From an uncultured Roseburia sp. (GTDB lineage: Bacteria > Bacillota > Clostridia > Lachnospirales > Lachnospiraceae): 57,819 nucleotides of DNA. The notes below the pieces were generated by a model. It did no database searches. It worked only from the letters and a program-made list of their open reading frames with translations, and was not told where the DNA came from. The stretch spans positions 1 through 57,819 of the forward strand of contig CANTEO010000006.1 in NCBI GenBank assembly GCA_947652855.1, read 5' to 3'. Of this stretch, positions 8,161 to 17,200 are shown piece by piece (within the stretch, counting starts at the first letter, position 1; each line of letters begins with the position of its first letter). A program made the translations under genes and the position numbers.

Positions 8161-9064
8161 GAGAGAAGAAAGATGGAATGAGATGAAACAAGACTACAGA
8201 AACCGCGAAATGCCAAAGGAACAGCTTGACAAAATGAAATCTGCCATCGAAAGGGCCAAAAAAGAAAAGCGCCGCGCCCCCCGCGCGTTTGCCGCAGCAG
8301 CCGCGGCCGCGGCCATCGTCCTCGCCGTGCTGCCGAACGCCTCCGGCGATATTGCACACGCCATGCACCGCATCCCGATTTTGTCCAAATGGGTAGAGGT
8401 CGTCACCTTCCGTGATTATTTATATGAAAGCGAACGGAACATGGCCGACATCAAGGTGCCTGAAATCGCCCCGCAGATTCCAACCGAGGAGCTTGGCTCC
8501 ACCGAGAGCGAACACGCAAAGGCGCAGGAAAACATCAAAAAATCAGCAGAAGAGATCAATACGGAAATCAAGGCCATCACCGATGGCATCATCGCAGAAT
8601 TTAAGGAATTCGCATCCAACCAGGAGGGTTATCAGGACGTCATTGTAGATTCTGAGGTCATCGCCACGACGCAAAGCTACTTCACCTTAAAGCTTATCTG
8701 CTATCAGGGAGCAGGGAGCGGCGCAGAATGGCATTATTTTTACACCATCGACCTAGAGACCGGCAAGCGCCTGCAGCTTAAGGATTTATTTACAGAAGGC
8801 AGCGATTACATCACGCCCATCAGCGAAAGCATCAAGCAGCAGATGAAAGAGCAGATGAAAAAAGACGAGAATGTGTGCTATTGGTTGGACAATGCCGACA
8901 TCCCGGAATGGAATTTTGAAGCGATCACGGACGAGACGCAGTTTTACTTAGATGAAAACGGAGATATTGTCATCAGCTTCAATGAAGGCGACGTAGCCCC
9001 GATGTATATGGGATGCGTGGAATTCACGGTTCCAAAAGATGCGCTTAGCGCAATCCGCAAATAA
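8153..9064 (+). CDS. RsiV-like anti-sigma factor (DUF3298)
   Basis: A 303-residue single-pass membrane protein. It has a charged cytoplasmic N-terminus (1-42) that would hold the sigma factor, an alanine-rich membrane segment (about 43-60), a linker of predicted helices, and an exterior DUF3298-type domain in the C-terminal half (YQGAGSGAEWHYFYTIDLETG, LKDLF, then DENGDIVISFNEGDVAP). In Bacillus RsiV that domain binds lysozyme and triggers cleavage of the anti-sigma factor. The true start is the ATG at 8153 behind AAAGGAGG, overlapping the sigma gene by 8 bp. Binding to lysozyme is an inference from the family. Confidence 0.85.
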   Translation: MGKREERWNEMKQDYRNREMPKEQLDKMKSAIERAKKEKRRAPRAFAAAAAAAAIVLAVLPNASGDIAHAMHRIPILSKWVEVVTFRDYLYESERNMADIKVPEIAPQIPTEELGSTESEHAKAQENIKKSAEEINTEIKAITDGIIAEFKEFASNQEGYQDVIVDSEVIATTQSYFTLKLICYQGAGSGAEWHYFYTIDLETGKRLQLKDLFTEGSDYITPISESIKQQMKEQMKKDENVCYWLDNADIPEWNFEAITDETQFYLDENGDIVISFNEGDVAPMYMGCVEFTVPKDALSAIRK

Positions 9065-9082
9065 AAAACACAGAAACAGAAA

Positions 9083-9111
9083 CGGAGAGGATGGCGGACG
9101 CCCCCTCTCCG
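9083..9111 (+). terminator. stem-loop after the sigma/anti-sigma operon
   Basis: An 8-bp inverted repeat CGGAGAGG (9083-9090) / CCTCTCCG (9104-9111) followed by a broken T-rich stretch, between convergent genes. It is only moderately terminator-like. Confidence 0.4.
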
Positions 9112-9140
9112 ATCTTGCTTTTCTAATTTTCCAAAGCCCC

Positions 9141-10088
9141 TTAAGAGGATTTTTTCTCTCCCTCTATAATGTCCATAATCCTCTGGATCTCCACGCCCTC
9201 TACAGGCGCCTCGCCATAATCGACGTGCTGGCCTTTGCCGTTCACGCCGCCCAAATTCCTCCGATCCTTGCCGCGGCCCTGCTCAATCGTAAAATAATGC
9301 ACCTCGTCGTTATTCGGGTTTAACGTCACGTAAATCCGATAGCAAAGCTGAGCCGCCTCATTTACCGGAGGCAGGTCAATGCGCACCAAAAGCAAGTCCT
9401 CATTGATGTCGAGCGCCATGACAAAAAAGCTGCCGTCTTCGTAAGGATACAACTCCTGCTTATCGAACGCCCCCCTGAAAACCTCGCTGACGAGCGCCTC
9501 CCGCTCATCGCCAAGCCGCTTGACAAATTCCGCGCCTTCTTTAAAAACCCGCAAGGGCAAATCATGGAATTCCGCCTTCTGGCGCATCATGACCTGATAC
9601 TGCTTGGGCGTCACCTTCACCTGCTTTGCCTCTCCCGCCTTCTTGATCCCCTCTAACATCGGCTTGCTGAATAACAGGTTGTCCGTAAACGGGTTCAGCG
9701 CCATCCCTTTCACGTCAAGCCGCTCATCCAGCGCCATATTGCAGCAGGCGGCAAACGGCAAATTCATCAGAAGGTCAAATTTCGGCTCCTTCGGTATCTG
9801 CCCCTGTGAAGAGTACACCGGAAAAAACTTCTCTCCCTTCTGGCTGTTTAAGATCGCCGGCATCGGCGCCGTCCCCTTGGGCAGCTGAATCTGCTGCCCC
9901 GGGTTTTCCTTCACCTTTTGCTTCACTTCATTGACCTCCGGCGTATCCGGCAGCATTGCGGGAATGATAAAGATGGTTTTCTTCATCTGATGCACCAGCG
10001 CGTCCAGGTTCTCCTTCGCGCGGTCTTCCTTATAAAACTGAATCATCTGCTCTGTTTTCTTTCTCTCGTTCTCCATGTCCGTCTCCAT
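9141..10088 (-). CDS. SseB N-terminal domain protein
   Basis: A 315-residue soluble protein. The segment from about residue 22 to 150 (LDALVHQMKKTIFIIPAM, then FFPVYSSQGQIPK, FDLLMNLPFAACCNMAL, GMALNPFTDNLLF) follows the SseB N-terminal domain pattern common in Clostridia and in type VII secretion contexts. The C-terminal half (LYPYEDGSFFVMALD through IYVTLNPNNDEVHYFTIEQG) resembles the second domain of the same proteins. Function is unknown. Two in-frame ATGs, four codons apart, compete for the start: the first has AAGGA very close, and the second (10076) has GGAG at better spacing. The gene is convergent with the anti-sigma gene. Confidence 0.8.
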   Translation of the reverse strand: METDMENERKKTEQMIQFYKEDRAKENLDALVHQMKKTIFIIPAMLPDTPEVNEVKQKVKENPGQQIQLPKGTAPMPAILNSQKGEKFFPVYSSQGQIPKEPKFDLLMNLPFAACCNMALDERLDVKGMALNPFTDNLLFSKPMLEGIKKAGEAKQVKVTPKQYQVMMRQKAEFHDLPLRVFKEGAEFVKRLGDEREALVSEVFRGAFDKQELYPYEDGSFFVMALDINEDLLLVRIDLPPVNEAAQLCYRIYVTLNPNNDEVHYFTIEQGRGKDRRNLGGVNGKGQHVDYGEAPVEGVEIQRIMDIIEGEKKSS

Positions 10089-10133
10089 TTTCCTTCATTT
10101 ATTGAATATTAACACTGTCCTTGCCTTTTTTCC

Positions 10134-10162
10134 ATTATAAACGATCCCGCCTGAAATTTCTA
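10134..10162 (-). promoter_or_regulatory. sigma-A promoter of the SseB-like gene
   Basis: The minus strand shows TAGAAA (10157-10162), a 17-bp spacer and a perfect TATAAT (10134-10139), about 46 bp before the start codon. Confidence 0.55.
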
Positions 10163-10263
10163 TAGCGAACTGCCTGAAAACCTGGAAATCACGGTTAAGG
10201 ATTCCCTCTGAATTCCTGACAGTGATTTCCGCGCCCGCATAGCCCGCCGTCAATGGGCTTGGC

Positions 10264-12600
10264 TTACAGGCACAGGGCAATGAGCCGGACGGCGTATGCC
10301 GCAAGCCAGGCCACCGCGCACTGCCAGGCCGCCACGCCGACGGCCCATTTTACGCCAAGCTCCCGCTTAATAGAGGCGATTGCGGCGACGCAGGGCGTAT
10401 AAAGCAGGCTAAACACTAAAAGGCTGGCCGCCGTCGCCTTGGAAAACGCCGCCGCCACGCCTCCCGCAAACAAAATCTCAAGCGTCGAGACAACGCTCTC
10501 CTTCGCCAGAAAGCCGCTGATTAAGGACGTGACAATCCTCCAGTCTCCAAGGCCAATCGGGGCAAACACAGGCGCAAGCCACCCTGCGGCCATTGCAAGG
10601 ATGCTGTCCTTTGAGTCTTCCACCATATTTAAGTGCAGGTCAAAGCTCTGTAAAAACCAGACGCAGGCCGTGGCAATGAAAATCACGGTAAACGCCCTCT
10701 GCAAAAAATCCTTCGCCTTTTCCCAAAGGAGCCTGGCGACATTTTTCACCCCTGGCAGCCGATAGTTCGGCAGCTCCATCACAAACGGGACGGCCTCCCC
10801 GCGAAACAGCGTGTTTTTGAACAGGAAGGCCATAAGGACGCCGACCGCCATGCCCGTCACATAGAGGCCAACCATTACGGGCGCGCCATGCCCCTTAAAA
10901 AAAGCATTGACAAAAAACGCATAGATGGGCAGCTTTGCCGTGCAGCTCATAAAGGGCGTAAGCAGAATCGTCATCTTGCGGTCGCGCTCGCTTGGCAGCG
11001 TGCGCGTCGCCATCACCGCCGGGACGCTGCACCCAAAGCCAATCAAAAGCGGCACGATGCTCCGGCCGGACAGGCCAATCCGGCGCAAAAGCTTATCCAT
11101 AAAAAACGCGACCCTGGCGATGTACCCGCTGTCCTCCATCAATGACAGAAAGAAAAACAGCGTGATGATGATCGGCAGAAAGGATAAGACAGAGCCTACC
11201 CCGGCAAAGATGCCGTCAATCACCAGATTATGGAGCCAGGCGTTCACATTCGCCGCCGCCATGGCCCGGCTGACGGCATCCGTCAACGCGTCAATGCCCG
11301 TCTCCAGCAAGCTCTGCAGCCACGCGCCAATGACGTTGAAGGTCAGGTAAAACACTGTCGCCATAATTCCCAGAAAGCACGGGAGGGCCGTATATTTCCC
11401 GGTCAGAATTTTGTCCATCCGCTCGCTTCGGATCCGCTCCCTGCTTCGCCTGGGCTTCACTACCGTCTTTTCGCAGACCTTCGCTATAAATCCAAACCGC
11501 ATATCCGCAATCGCGGCGCTTCGGTCCAGCCCCCTCTCGCTCTCCATCTGCCCAATGATATGCAAAAGCGTCTCTTTTTCATTCTGCTCAAGCTCCAGCG
11601 CCGCAAGGATCAAAGGATCCCCTTCAATCAGCTTGCCCGCCGCAAAGCGCACCGGAATCTTCGCCCGCCTGGCATGATCCTCAATCAGATGGCAGATGGC
11701 GTGTATGCAGCGGTGGACGGCCCCGCCAAAGTCATTTTCGTCGCAAAAATCCTGACGTCCCGGCCGCTCCTGATACTGCGCGATATGTATGGCGTGCTTC
11801 ACCAGCTCTTCCACGCCATGGTTTTTGGACGCCGAAATCGGGACGACCGGGACGCCAAGCATCGCCTCCATCCCATTGATGTCAATGGAGCCTCCGTTCC
11901 CGGCCATCTCATCCATCATGTTTAAGGCGACGACCATCGGCGTGTCCATCTCCAAAAGCTGCATGGTAAGGTAAAGGTTCCTCTCTATATTTGTCGCGTC
12001 CACAATATTGATGATGGCCTTTGGCCTGTCGTATAAGACAAAATTGCGCGACACGATTTCTTCATTCGTGTAAGGCGACATCGAATAAATGCCTGGCAGA
12101 TCCGTCACCCGGGTATTCGGCCAGCCCCGCATCGGCCCATCCTTGCGGTCCACCGTCACGCCGGGAAAATTCCCGATATGCTGATTTGCGCCGGTCAGTT
12201 GGTTAAACAGCGTCGTCTTTCCGCAATTTTGATTGCCCACCAGCGCATACGTCAGCCTCTCTCCCGCAGGCAAGGGGCGCTCATTAGCCTTGACATGGTA
12301 TTTCCCATCCTCCCCCAGTCCAGGATGCTTCGATTTATTGATGTCCCTCGCGCCCTCGTGTTTCCGTCTCCGCTGCGTGATAGGGGCGACTTCAATCTGA
12401 CCGGCATCCGACAGACGCAGCGTCAATTCATATCCATGAATCTCAAGCTCCATCGGATCCCCAAGCGGGGCAAGCTTCACTGCCGTCACTTCCGCCCCCG
12501 GAATGACGCCCATGTCCAAAAAATGCTGCCTTAAGGCCCCTTCCCCTCCCACGCTCTTTACGACCGCGCTTTTTCCAATTTCAAGTTCCCTAAGTGTCAT
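10264..12600 (-). CDS. feoB: ferrous iron transporter, FeoA-FeoB fusion
   Basis: A 778-residue Fe(II) transporter. Residues 1-75 are a FeoA domain (SH3-like, DMGVIPGAEV). A basic linker of about 35 residues leads to the FeoB G domain: G1 GNQNCGKT at 122-129, G2 near 147, G3 DLPG at 167-170, and G4 NMMD near 228. The helical regulator domain and then the membrane domain with two gate repeats follow, including GCSVPAVMATRT and FMSCTAKLP with their conserved cysteines. FeoA is normally a separate gene, so the fusion fixes one FeoA per FeoB. The C-terminus is hydrophobic and no FeoC follows. Iron control (Fur) would be expected but no Fur box was found upstream. Confidence 0.96.
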   Translation of the reverse strand: MTLRELEIGKSAVVKSVGGEGALRQHFLDMGVIPGAEVTAVKLAPLGDPMELEIHGYELTLRLSDAGQIEVAPITQRRRKHEGARDINKSKHPGLGEDGKYHVKANERPLPAGERLTYALVGNQNCGKTTLFNQLTGANQHIGNFPGVTVDRKDGPMRGWPNTRVTDLPGIYSMSPYTNEEIVSRNFVLYDRPKAIINIVDATNIERNLYLTMQLLEMDTPMVVALNMMDEMAGNGGSIDINGMEAMLGVPVVPISASKNHGVEELVKHAIHIAQYQERPGRQDFCDENDFGGAVHRCIHAICHLIEDHARRAKIPVRFAAGKLIEGDPLILAALELEQNEKETLLHIIGQMESERGLDRSAAIADMRFGFIAKVCEKTVVKPRRSRERIRSERMDKILTGKYTALPCFLGIMATVFYLTFNVIGAWLQSLLETGIDALTDAVSRAMAAANVNAWLHNLVIDGIFAGVGSVLSFLPIIITLFFFLSLMEDSGYIARVAFFMDKLLRRIGLSGRSIVPLLIGFGCSVPAVMATRTLPSERDRKMTILLTPFMSCTAKLPIYAFFVNAFFKGHGAPVMVGLYVTGMAVGVLMAFLFKNTLFRGEAVPFVMELPNYRLPGVKNVARLLWEKAKDFLQRAFTVIFIATACVWFLQSFDLHLNMVEDSKDSILAMAAGWLAPVFAPIGLGDWRIVTSLISGFLAKESVVSTLEILFAGGVAAAFSKATAASLLVFSLLYTPCVAAIASIKRELGVKWAVGVAAWQCAVAWLAAYAVRLIALCL

Positions 12601-12677
12601 AGGCCCCTTCCTTTCTGAAGCAATTTCTTTTCTGCAAAACCCATTTGCGCACGCTCTGACACCTGAATTTCTATCTT

Positions 12678-12706
12678 ACTTTACTATACTTTTCATTTTG
12701 TTTCAA
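12678..12706 (-). promoter_or_regulatory. probable feoB promoter
   Basis: The minus strand shows TTGAAA (12701-12706), a 17-bp spacer and TAAAGT (12678-12683), 78 bp upstream of feoB. The -35 is good and the -10 has four of six bases. Confidence 0.45.
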
Positions 12707-12754
12707 GATTCCTGTCTTTTGAAAATGACGCGCGGCGCCACAAAACGCCCAAAA

Positions 12755-12782
12755 GCATAAATTCCTTACGATTCCATACACT
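12755..12782 (+). promoter_or_regulatory. sporulation-type (sigma-E-like) promoter of the DUF3892 gene
   Basis: GCATAAA at 12755-12761, a 13-bp spacer, and CATACACT at 12775-12782. The -10 matches the Bacillus sigma-E consensus CATACAmT at every base, and the -35 keeps the ATA core. Predicted transcription would begin just before the AAAGGAGG ribosome site at 12790-12797. A sigma-G reading of the same -10 is possible. Confidence 0.5.
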
Positions 12783-12805
12783 ATGCCAGAAAGGAGGGAA
12801 ATCGT

Positions 12806-13102
12806 ATGATAGACAAAGAAAACACAGGAATTTCATTTGCGGCGAACACACTGGACGACATCCCAACGCCTTCCAAAAATGCAAAAAATATTACTGGACT
12901 GGTAAAAAAAGGCGGCAAAATTGTCGGCTATCAGCTCTCCGACAACCGGATTGTCGATAAAGAAGAAGGCGTCGCGCTCGCAAAGGCCGGCGAAATCGCA
13001 GGCGTAGGCATTGCGCACCGAAAAGACACCGAATACCTGAAATCCATCCCGGACGGCACAGACGACAACAATTTAAGCCATCTGCCGACGGTAAAGGCAT
13101 AG
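12806..13102 (+). CDS. DUF3892 domain-containing protein
   Basis: A 98-residue protein with a single DUF3892 domain (about residues 28-92: ITGLVKKGGKIVGYQLSD, then a VDKEEGVALAKAGEI helix and a HRKDTEYLKSIPDG end). The family has no assigned function. AAAGGAGG precedes the ATG by eight bases. Upstream is a promoter that fits the mother-cell sporulation factor sigma-E, which suggests expression during sporulation; that is inference from the site alone. It is a solitary plus-strand gene, convergent with hemB, and ends at the hairpin at 13125-13153. Confidence 0.85.
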   Translation: MIDKENTGISFAANTLDDIPTPSKNAKNITGLVKKGGKIVGYQLSDNRIVDKEEGVALAKAGEIAGVGIAHRKDTEYLKSIPDGTDDNNLSHLPTVKA

Positions 13103-13124
13103 CGCTTCGCGTCCGCTACTGCAA

Positions 13125-13153
13125 AAGGGGAGATCGCATTCCGATCTCCCCTT
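13125..13153. terminator. hairpin between DUF3892 gene and hemB
   Basis: A perfect 12-bp stem (13125-13136 with 13142-13153) with a 5-base loop lies between two convergent genes. The nearest T-rich stretch is about 15 bp away on the plus side, so activity on either strand is inferred. Confidence 0.6.
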
Positions 13154-13188
13154 ACTGAAGCTTGACTGCCTTTCTTTTTTCCGCGGCG

Positions 13189-14172
13189 TTAGCCGATCAC
13201 TCCCCGATCCATGCATTCCGCCAATTCCTTCGCAAAATAGGTCAGATAGAAATCCGTCCCCGCCCGATACGCGCAGACAGCCATCTCACACATCACCGTT
13301 TCCTCATCCAGGCCGCACGCGCGCGCAGCGGCCTTCACCATCGCGTATTCCCCGCTGACGCTGTATGCGGCGACAGGGACGTTTACGCCGCTCTTAATCC
13401 GCCAAATCAAATCGCCATAGGCCATGGCCGGCTTTACCATTACAATGTCCGCCCCTTCCTCGATATCCAAAAGCGCCTCTTTTTGCGCCTCCCGCGCATT
13501 GTGAAAGTCCATCTGATACGTTTTTCTGTCGCCGAATGCCGGCGCGCTGCCCGCCGCATCCCGAAACGGCCCATAAAAAGAGGACGCGAATTTCGCGGAG
13601 TACGCCATAATCGGCGTCTGTTCAAAGCCTGCCGCATCCAAAGCTCCCCGAATCGCGGCCACCCTGCCGTCCATCATGTCTGAAGGCGCCACCATGTCCG
13701 CCCCCGCCCTCGCCTGAGAAACCGCAATATCCGCCAAATAAGAAAGCGTCGCGTCATTGTCCACATCCTGCCCGCGCAGGATCCCGCAATGCCCATGGGA
13801 CGTATATTCGCACATACACACGTCCCCGATCAGGTAAAGGCCCGGAAACTCCTTTTTGGCCTTCCTAAACGCGCGCTGCACAATTCCGTCTTCCGCATAC
13901 GCCTCGCTGCCGCGCTCGTCCTTTTGGGCCGGGATCCCAAAAAACATTGCCGCAGGGACGCCCGCTTTTGAAAGCTCCTCCAATTTCTCCCCCATCCGGT
14001 CTATGCTCCAGCGGAACTGTCCCGGCATGGACGCAATCTCTTCCTTGACATTATCTCCCTCCGTCACAAACATCGGGTAAATCAGGGAGGATTTGCTTAC
14101 TCTCGTCTCCCGTGCCATCTTCCGTAAAACGCTGCCTGTCCTAAGGCGCCTTGGCCTGATTTTCATTTCCAT
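13189..14172 (-). CDS. hemB: delta-aminolevulinic acid dehydratase (porphobilinogen synthase)
   Basis: A 327-residue HemB that joins two 5-aminolevulinate molecules into porphobilinogen, the first common step of tetrapyrrole synthesis. It has the zinc-type metal site GDVCMCEYTSHGHCG near 117-131 (three cysteines) and the two active-site lysines in MAYSAKFASSFYGPF (near 200) and DIVMVKPAMAYGD (near 252). Length is normal. GAGGAGG precedes the ATG. No other tetrapyrrole gene lies nearby, so it is an orphan here; in Lachnospiraceae the pathway usually serves cobalamin or siroheme rather than heme. Confidence 0.96.
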   Translation of the reverse strand: MEMKIRPRRLRTGSVLRKMARETRVSKSSLIYPMFVTEGDNVKEEIASMPGQFRWSIDRMGEKLEELSKAGVPAAMFFGIPAQKDERGSEAYAEDGIVQRAFRKAKKEFPGLYLIGDVCMCEYTSHGHCGILRGQDVDNDATLSYLADIAVSQARAGADMVAPSDMMDGRVAAIRGALDAAGFEQTPIMAYSAKFASSFYGPFRDAAGSAPAFGDRKTYQMDFHNAREAQKEALLDIEEGADIVMVKPAMAYGDLIWRIKSGVNVPVAAYSVSGEYAMVKAAARACGLDEETVMCEMAVCAYRAGTDFYLTYFAKELAECMDRGVIG

Positions 14173-14211
14173 GTCTGCCTCCTCTTATTTTTGCCGCCTA
14201 TCGCCTGATAT

Positions 14212-14239
14212 GGCAAAAAGCAAGGCGGGATCCCCCGCC
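14212..14239 (-). terminator. terminator of the giant surface-protein gene
   Basis: On the minus strand GGCGGG pairs with CCCGCC (14224-14239) around a 4-base loop and is followed by a T-rich tail (TTGCTTTTTG), 18 bp after the stop codon. Confidence 0.7.
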
Positions 14240-14256
14240 CTGCAATGCCTTTCCGC

Positions 14257-17200
14257 TTATTTTGTAATCTTCGCCTTCTTGCCGAAGCCCTTCTTTTTCA
14301 AAAACTTCTTATACGCCGCCAGCTTCTTCTTCGGCACCTTGACCTTCGCCGTCTTTTTGACGCCGGAAAACGCCTTCGCGCCCACAGACTTCGCCGTCAG
14401 CTTCGTCGTTTTGATTATGATATTCCCTAACTTCGGGCAGCCTTTAAACGCCTGGCTGCCAATGGAAGCCACATTGGCCTCAATCGTCACCCTGCCAAGC
14501 TTCTTGCAGCCAGAGAACGCCTTCGCCTCAATCGCCGTCACCTGGAACGTATAGCCCATGATGGACACCGTCTTAGGAATCACCAAAGACGTTATCGTTC
14601 CCTTTTTCACTTTACCCGACTCATGCACGCCCACTGCGGAAACCGTCCCGCCGCTGGCGGCCGATTTTGTCACCTTATAGGAAATCTGGCCTGACGGATA
14701 AACCTTATTCTGCGCCGGAAGCTGACTGACCGATCCGCCGCCTGTAGGCGGCTTCACGCCCGGCTTAGACGCGGCGTCCACAATACTGTTCACTTTATAG
14801 CCATAGTCAATGCCATTCCCGTCATACGCAAGGAAAATCGCCGAATTGCCGGACAGCGTCATGACATTTCCATATTCGCCGCCCAAAGGATGTCCCTGTC
14901 CGCCCGCGTCAATGACGAGCGTTTCCCCTGACTTCGGATCCAGCGTAACCACAATGCTCTGCGCCCCGGCCAGACGGTATGCCTGCATATCCACGCGCTT
15001 GTCAAATGGATGCGCCGTCTGCGGCAATGCCGACGTGGAATAGGTCACTTTTGGAAGGACGTTTAACGTAAAGTCCTGCTCCTGCACCAAAACGCCGTCT
15101 CTGTAAACCTCACAGGAATAGGATACCGGGACATAGCCCAAAACGGAGCCGCTCATCTTAATCACAGGGGCCTTCCCCGCATAGCTTGCCGTTGTGCAGC
15201 CCGTTTTCTTCTGCGAGCCCGTCACCGCATCCGCTTCATACCAAACATAGGTGTACTTGGCGTCCGTCACTCTGTTGCGCATATCAGAGGAGAGCGTAAA
15301 GCCCTGATTCTGCTCCGCAAAAGCTCTGCTCTGAGAAGCTCCATATAATGTGTCTACCGTATAAAAATAAGAATACCTCTCTCCTGAAGTAAAGACCGTG
15401 CATCGGTAGCTGCCCATCGTGCCTTTGGTGATCGAAGGAATCCGGTAAGACGCTTTTGTCGCGCCGCTGATGTCCACATACGCAAGATCCGTCACATCCC
15501 ATTTTGACCACTGATACTGAATGCCCTCATTCGCCTCCGCCTTCACATACATCGTCACAGAGCCGTCTGCCGACGCAATCGGCCTCGCCGTGCTTGGCTC
15601 AATGACAAGCCCCGTATTGATGTACACCTGATAATTCAGGCGCTTCTCGGATCCGTTCGCATCTGTGACGACGCATACATAGTAGCCCAAGTCATCCATC
15701 GTGACGGCAGAGATCATCAGCTCGTTTTTCGTCGCGCCGTAAATAACGTTCCCCGCCCCCAGCTCTTCATACAAATCATCCACTTTATGCCACTGATAGA
15801 AGATCTCATAATCTCCCTCAACCGCCGCGTTCGCCTTCATAGCCACCGTCTTGCCAATGGACGTCTGATAGCCGATCAGGTCGTCTTCCTCACGAGAGCC
15901 GGAATCCACGGACAGGCCCGACTTTACCGTCAGCGTAAACGCTGCCCTTGCCATATTTCCTTCCGTGTCCCTAATTTCACAGAAATAGCTTCCTGCATGG
16001 GCCGGCAGAGCCTTCGGAATCGTATAGGTCGGCTCATCCGCCCCGCCAATCGCCACGGCTCCCTTATCCTCTGTATACTGATGCCACTGATAAGACAGCG
16101 CAAGGCCCCCGTCGGATTTTGCGCTTACCTGGAACGCCGCCGCTTTCCCGGCAGGCACAGACACCTCTGACACATAGTCCTCCAGGATGATGTCCTTTTC
16201 TTCAGGATTCTGCCACAAAACCCGAACGGTGTATCTGCCAATATAGCAGTCTCCATCTGAAATCTCGCAATAATATAAGCCAAACTGGTTTTCCCCAATC
16301 TCACCTATTGCATAAGACGGATCCGTGGCTCCATAAATAATCCCATAATTCTCAAAATGCCACTGATAAGACAGCTTCTGATTGGACGGGTTATTCACCT
16401 TCGCAGTCAGCTTCACGTCTTCCCCAACCGCGCAAGCCACGGACTCACCGCTTAAGATCTCAACATCGGAATAGAAAAGCGTCTGAAACGATATCCTCTT
16501 AGGCCGGTTGCGCTTCGAATAGGTCACCTCACAGTACACCACGCCAAAATCTTCGGCGGATATGCTGTCTATCGTATAAGCAGCCTGCGTAGCCCCTTCA
16601 ATGGGCGTCCCGTCTTCTTTATGCCACTGATAGCTTACGTCTTCCGGCAAAATCTCAGCGCTGTCCGTCTTATAGCGCACGCCGTAAGAGGCGCTGTCGC
16701 CAACTTTTTTATATAAGACGCCCGGCGTCGTGCGCTCCAAAAGCAGATTCTTCGTCACGTCTTCCACATAGAAATAAAATACGCGTTCCCTGCGGATCCC
16801 GTTTGACTGATACCTCGCCACGCACTTATACGCCCGGAACTCCTCTTCCTCTGAAAGCCGGAAGGAATACTTTGCCGCTTCCTCTCCTATAATCTGCCAG
16901 TTCTCATCAGCAACCTCGTCCCAATCCCCAATCGCCGTATAGTCAATGGATTGATCCGTGCAGTACCAATCGTAAGAAACCTCCATGCTCTCCGGGATGT
17001 CCGCCTTGACCTCCATCGTCACGTCGTCGCCCAAAGATTTGTTAAAATAGGACGTGGCCGGCGTATAAAAATACGGCTCCGTCAAATCTTCTGACAGCGT
17101 AAAGAAAACGAAAATCTCCCGGCCGGATAGATCCGACGCCTTCACCCTGTAATTGCCGTAATCCTTCTTTGCAAGCTTGCCAATCGTATATTTTTTCCCA

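Noticed and set aside
11230..11925. 231-codon plus-strand frame inside feoB
   Set aside because: Antisense to conserved FeoB sequence, low-complexity composition, no ribosome site.
12601..12805. Fur box upstream of feoB
   Set aside because: No sequence resembling the 7-1-7 Fur palindrome was found in this gap.
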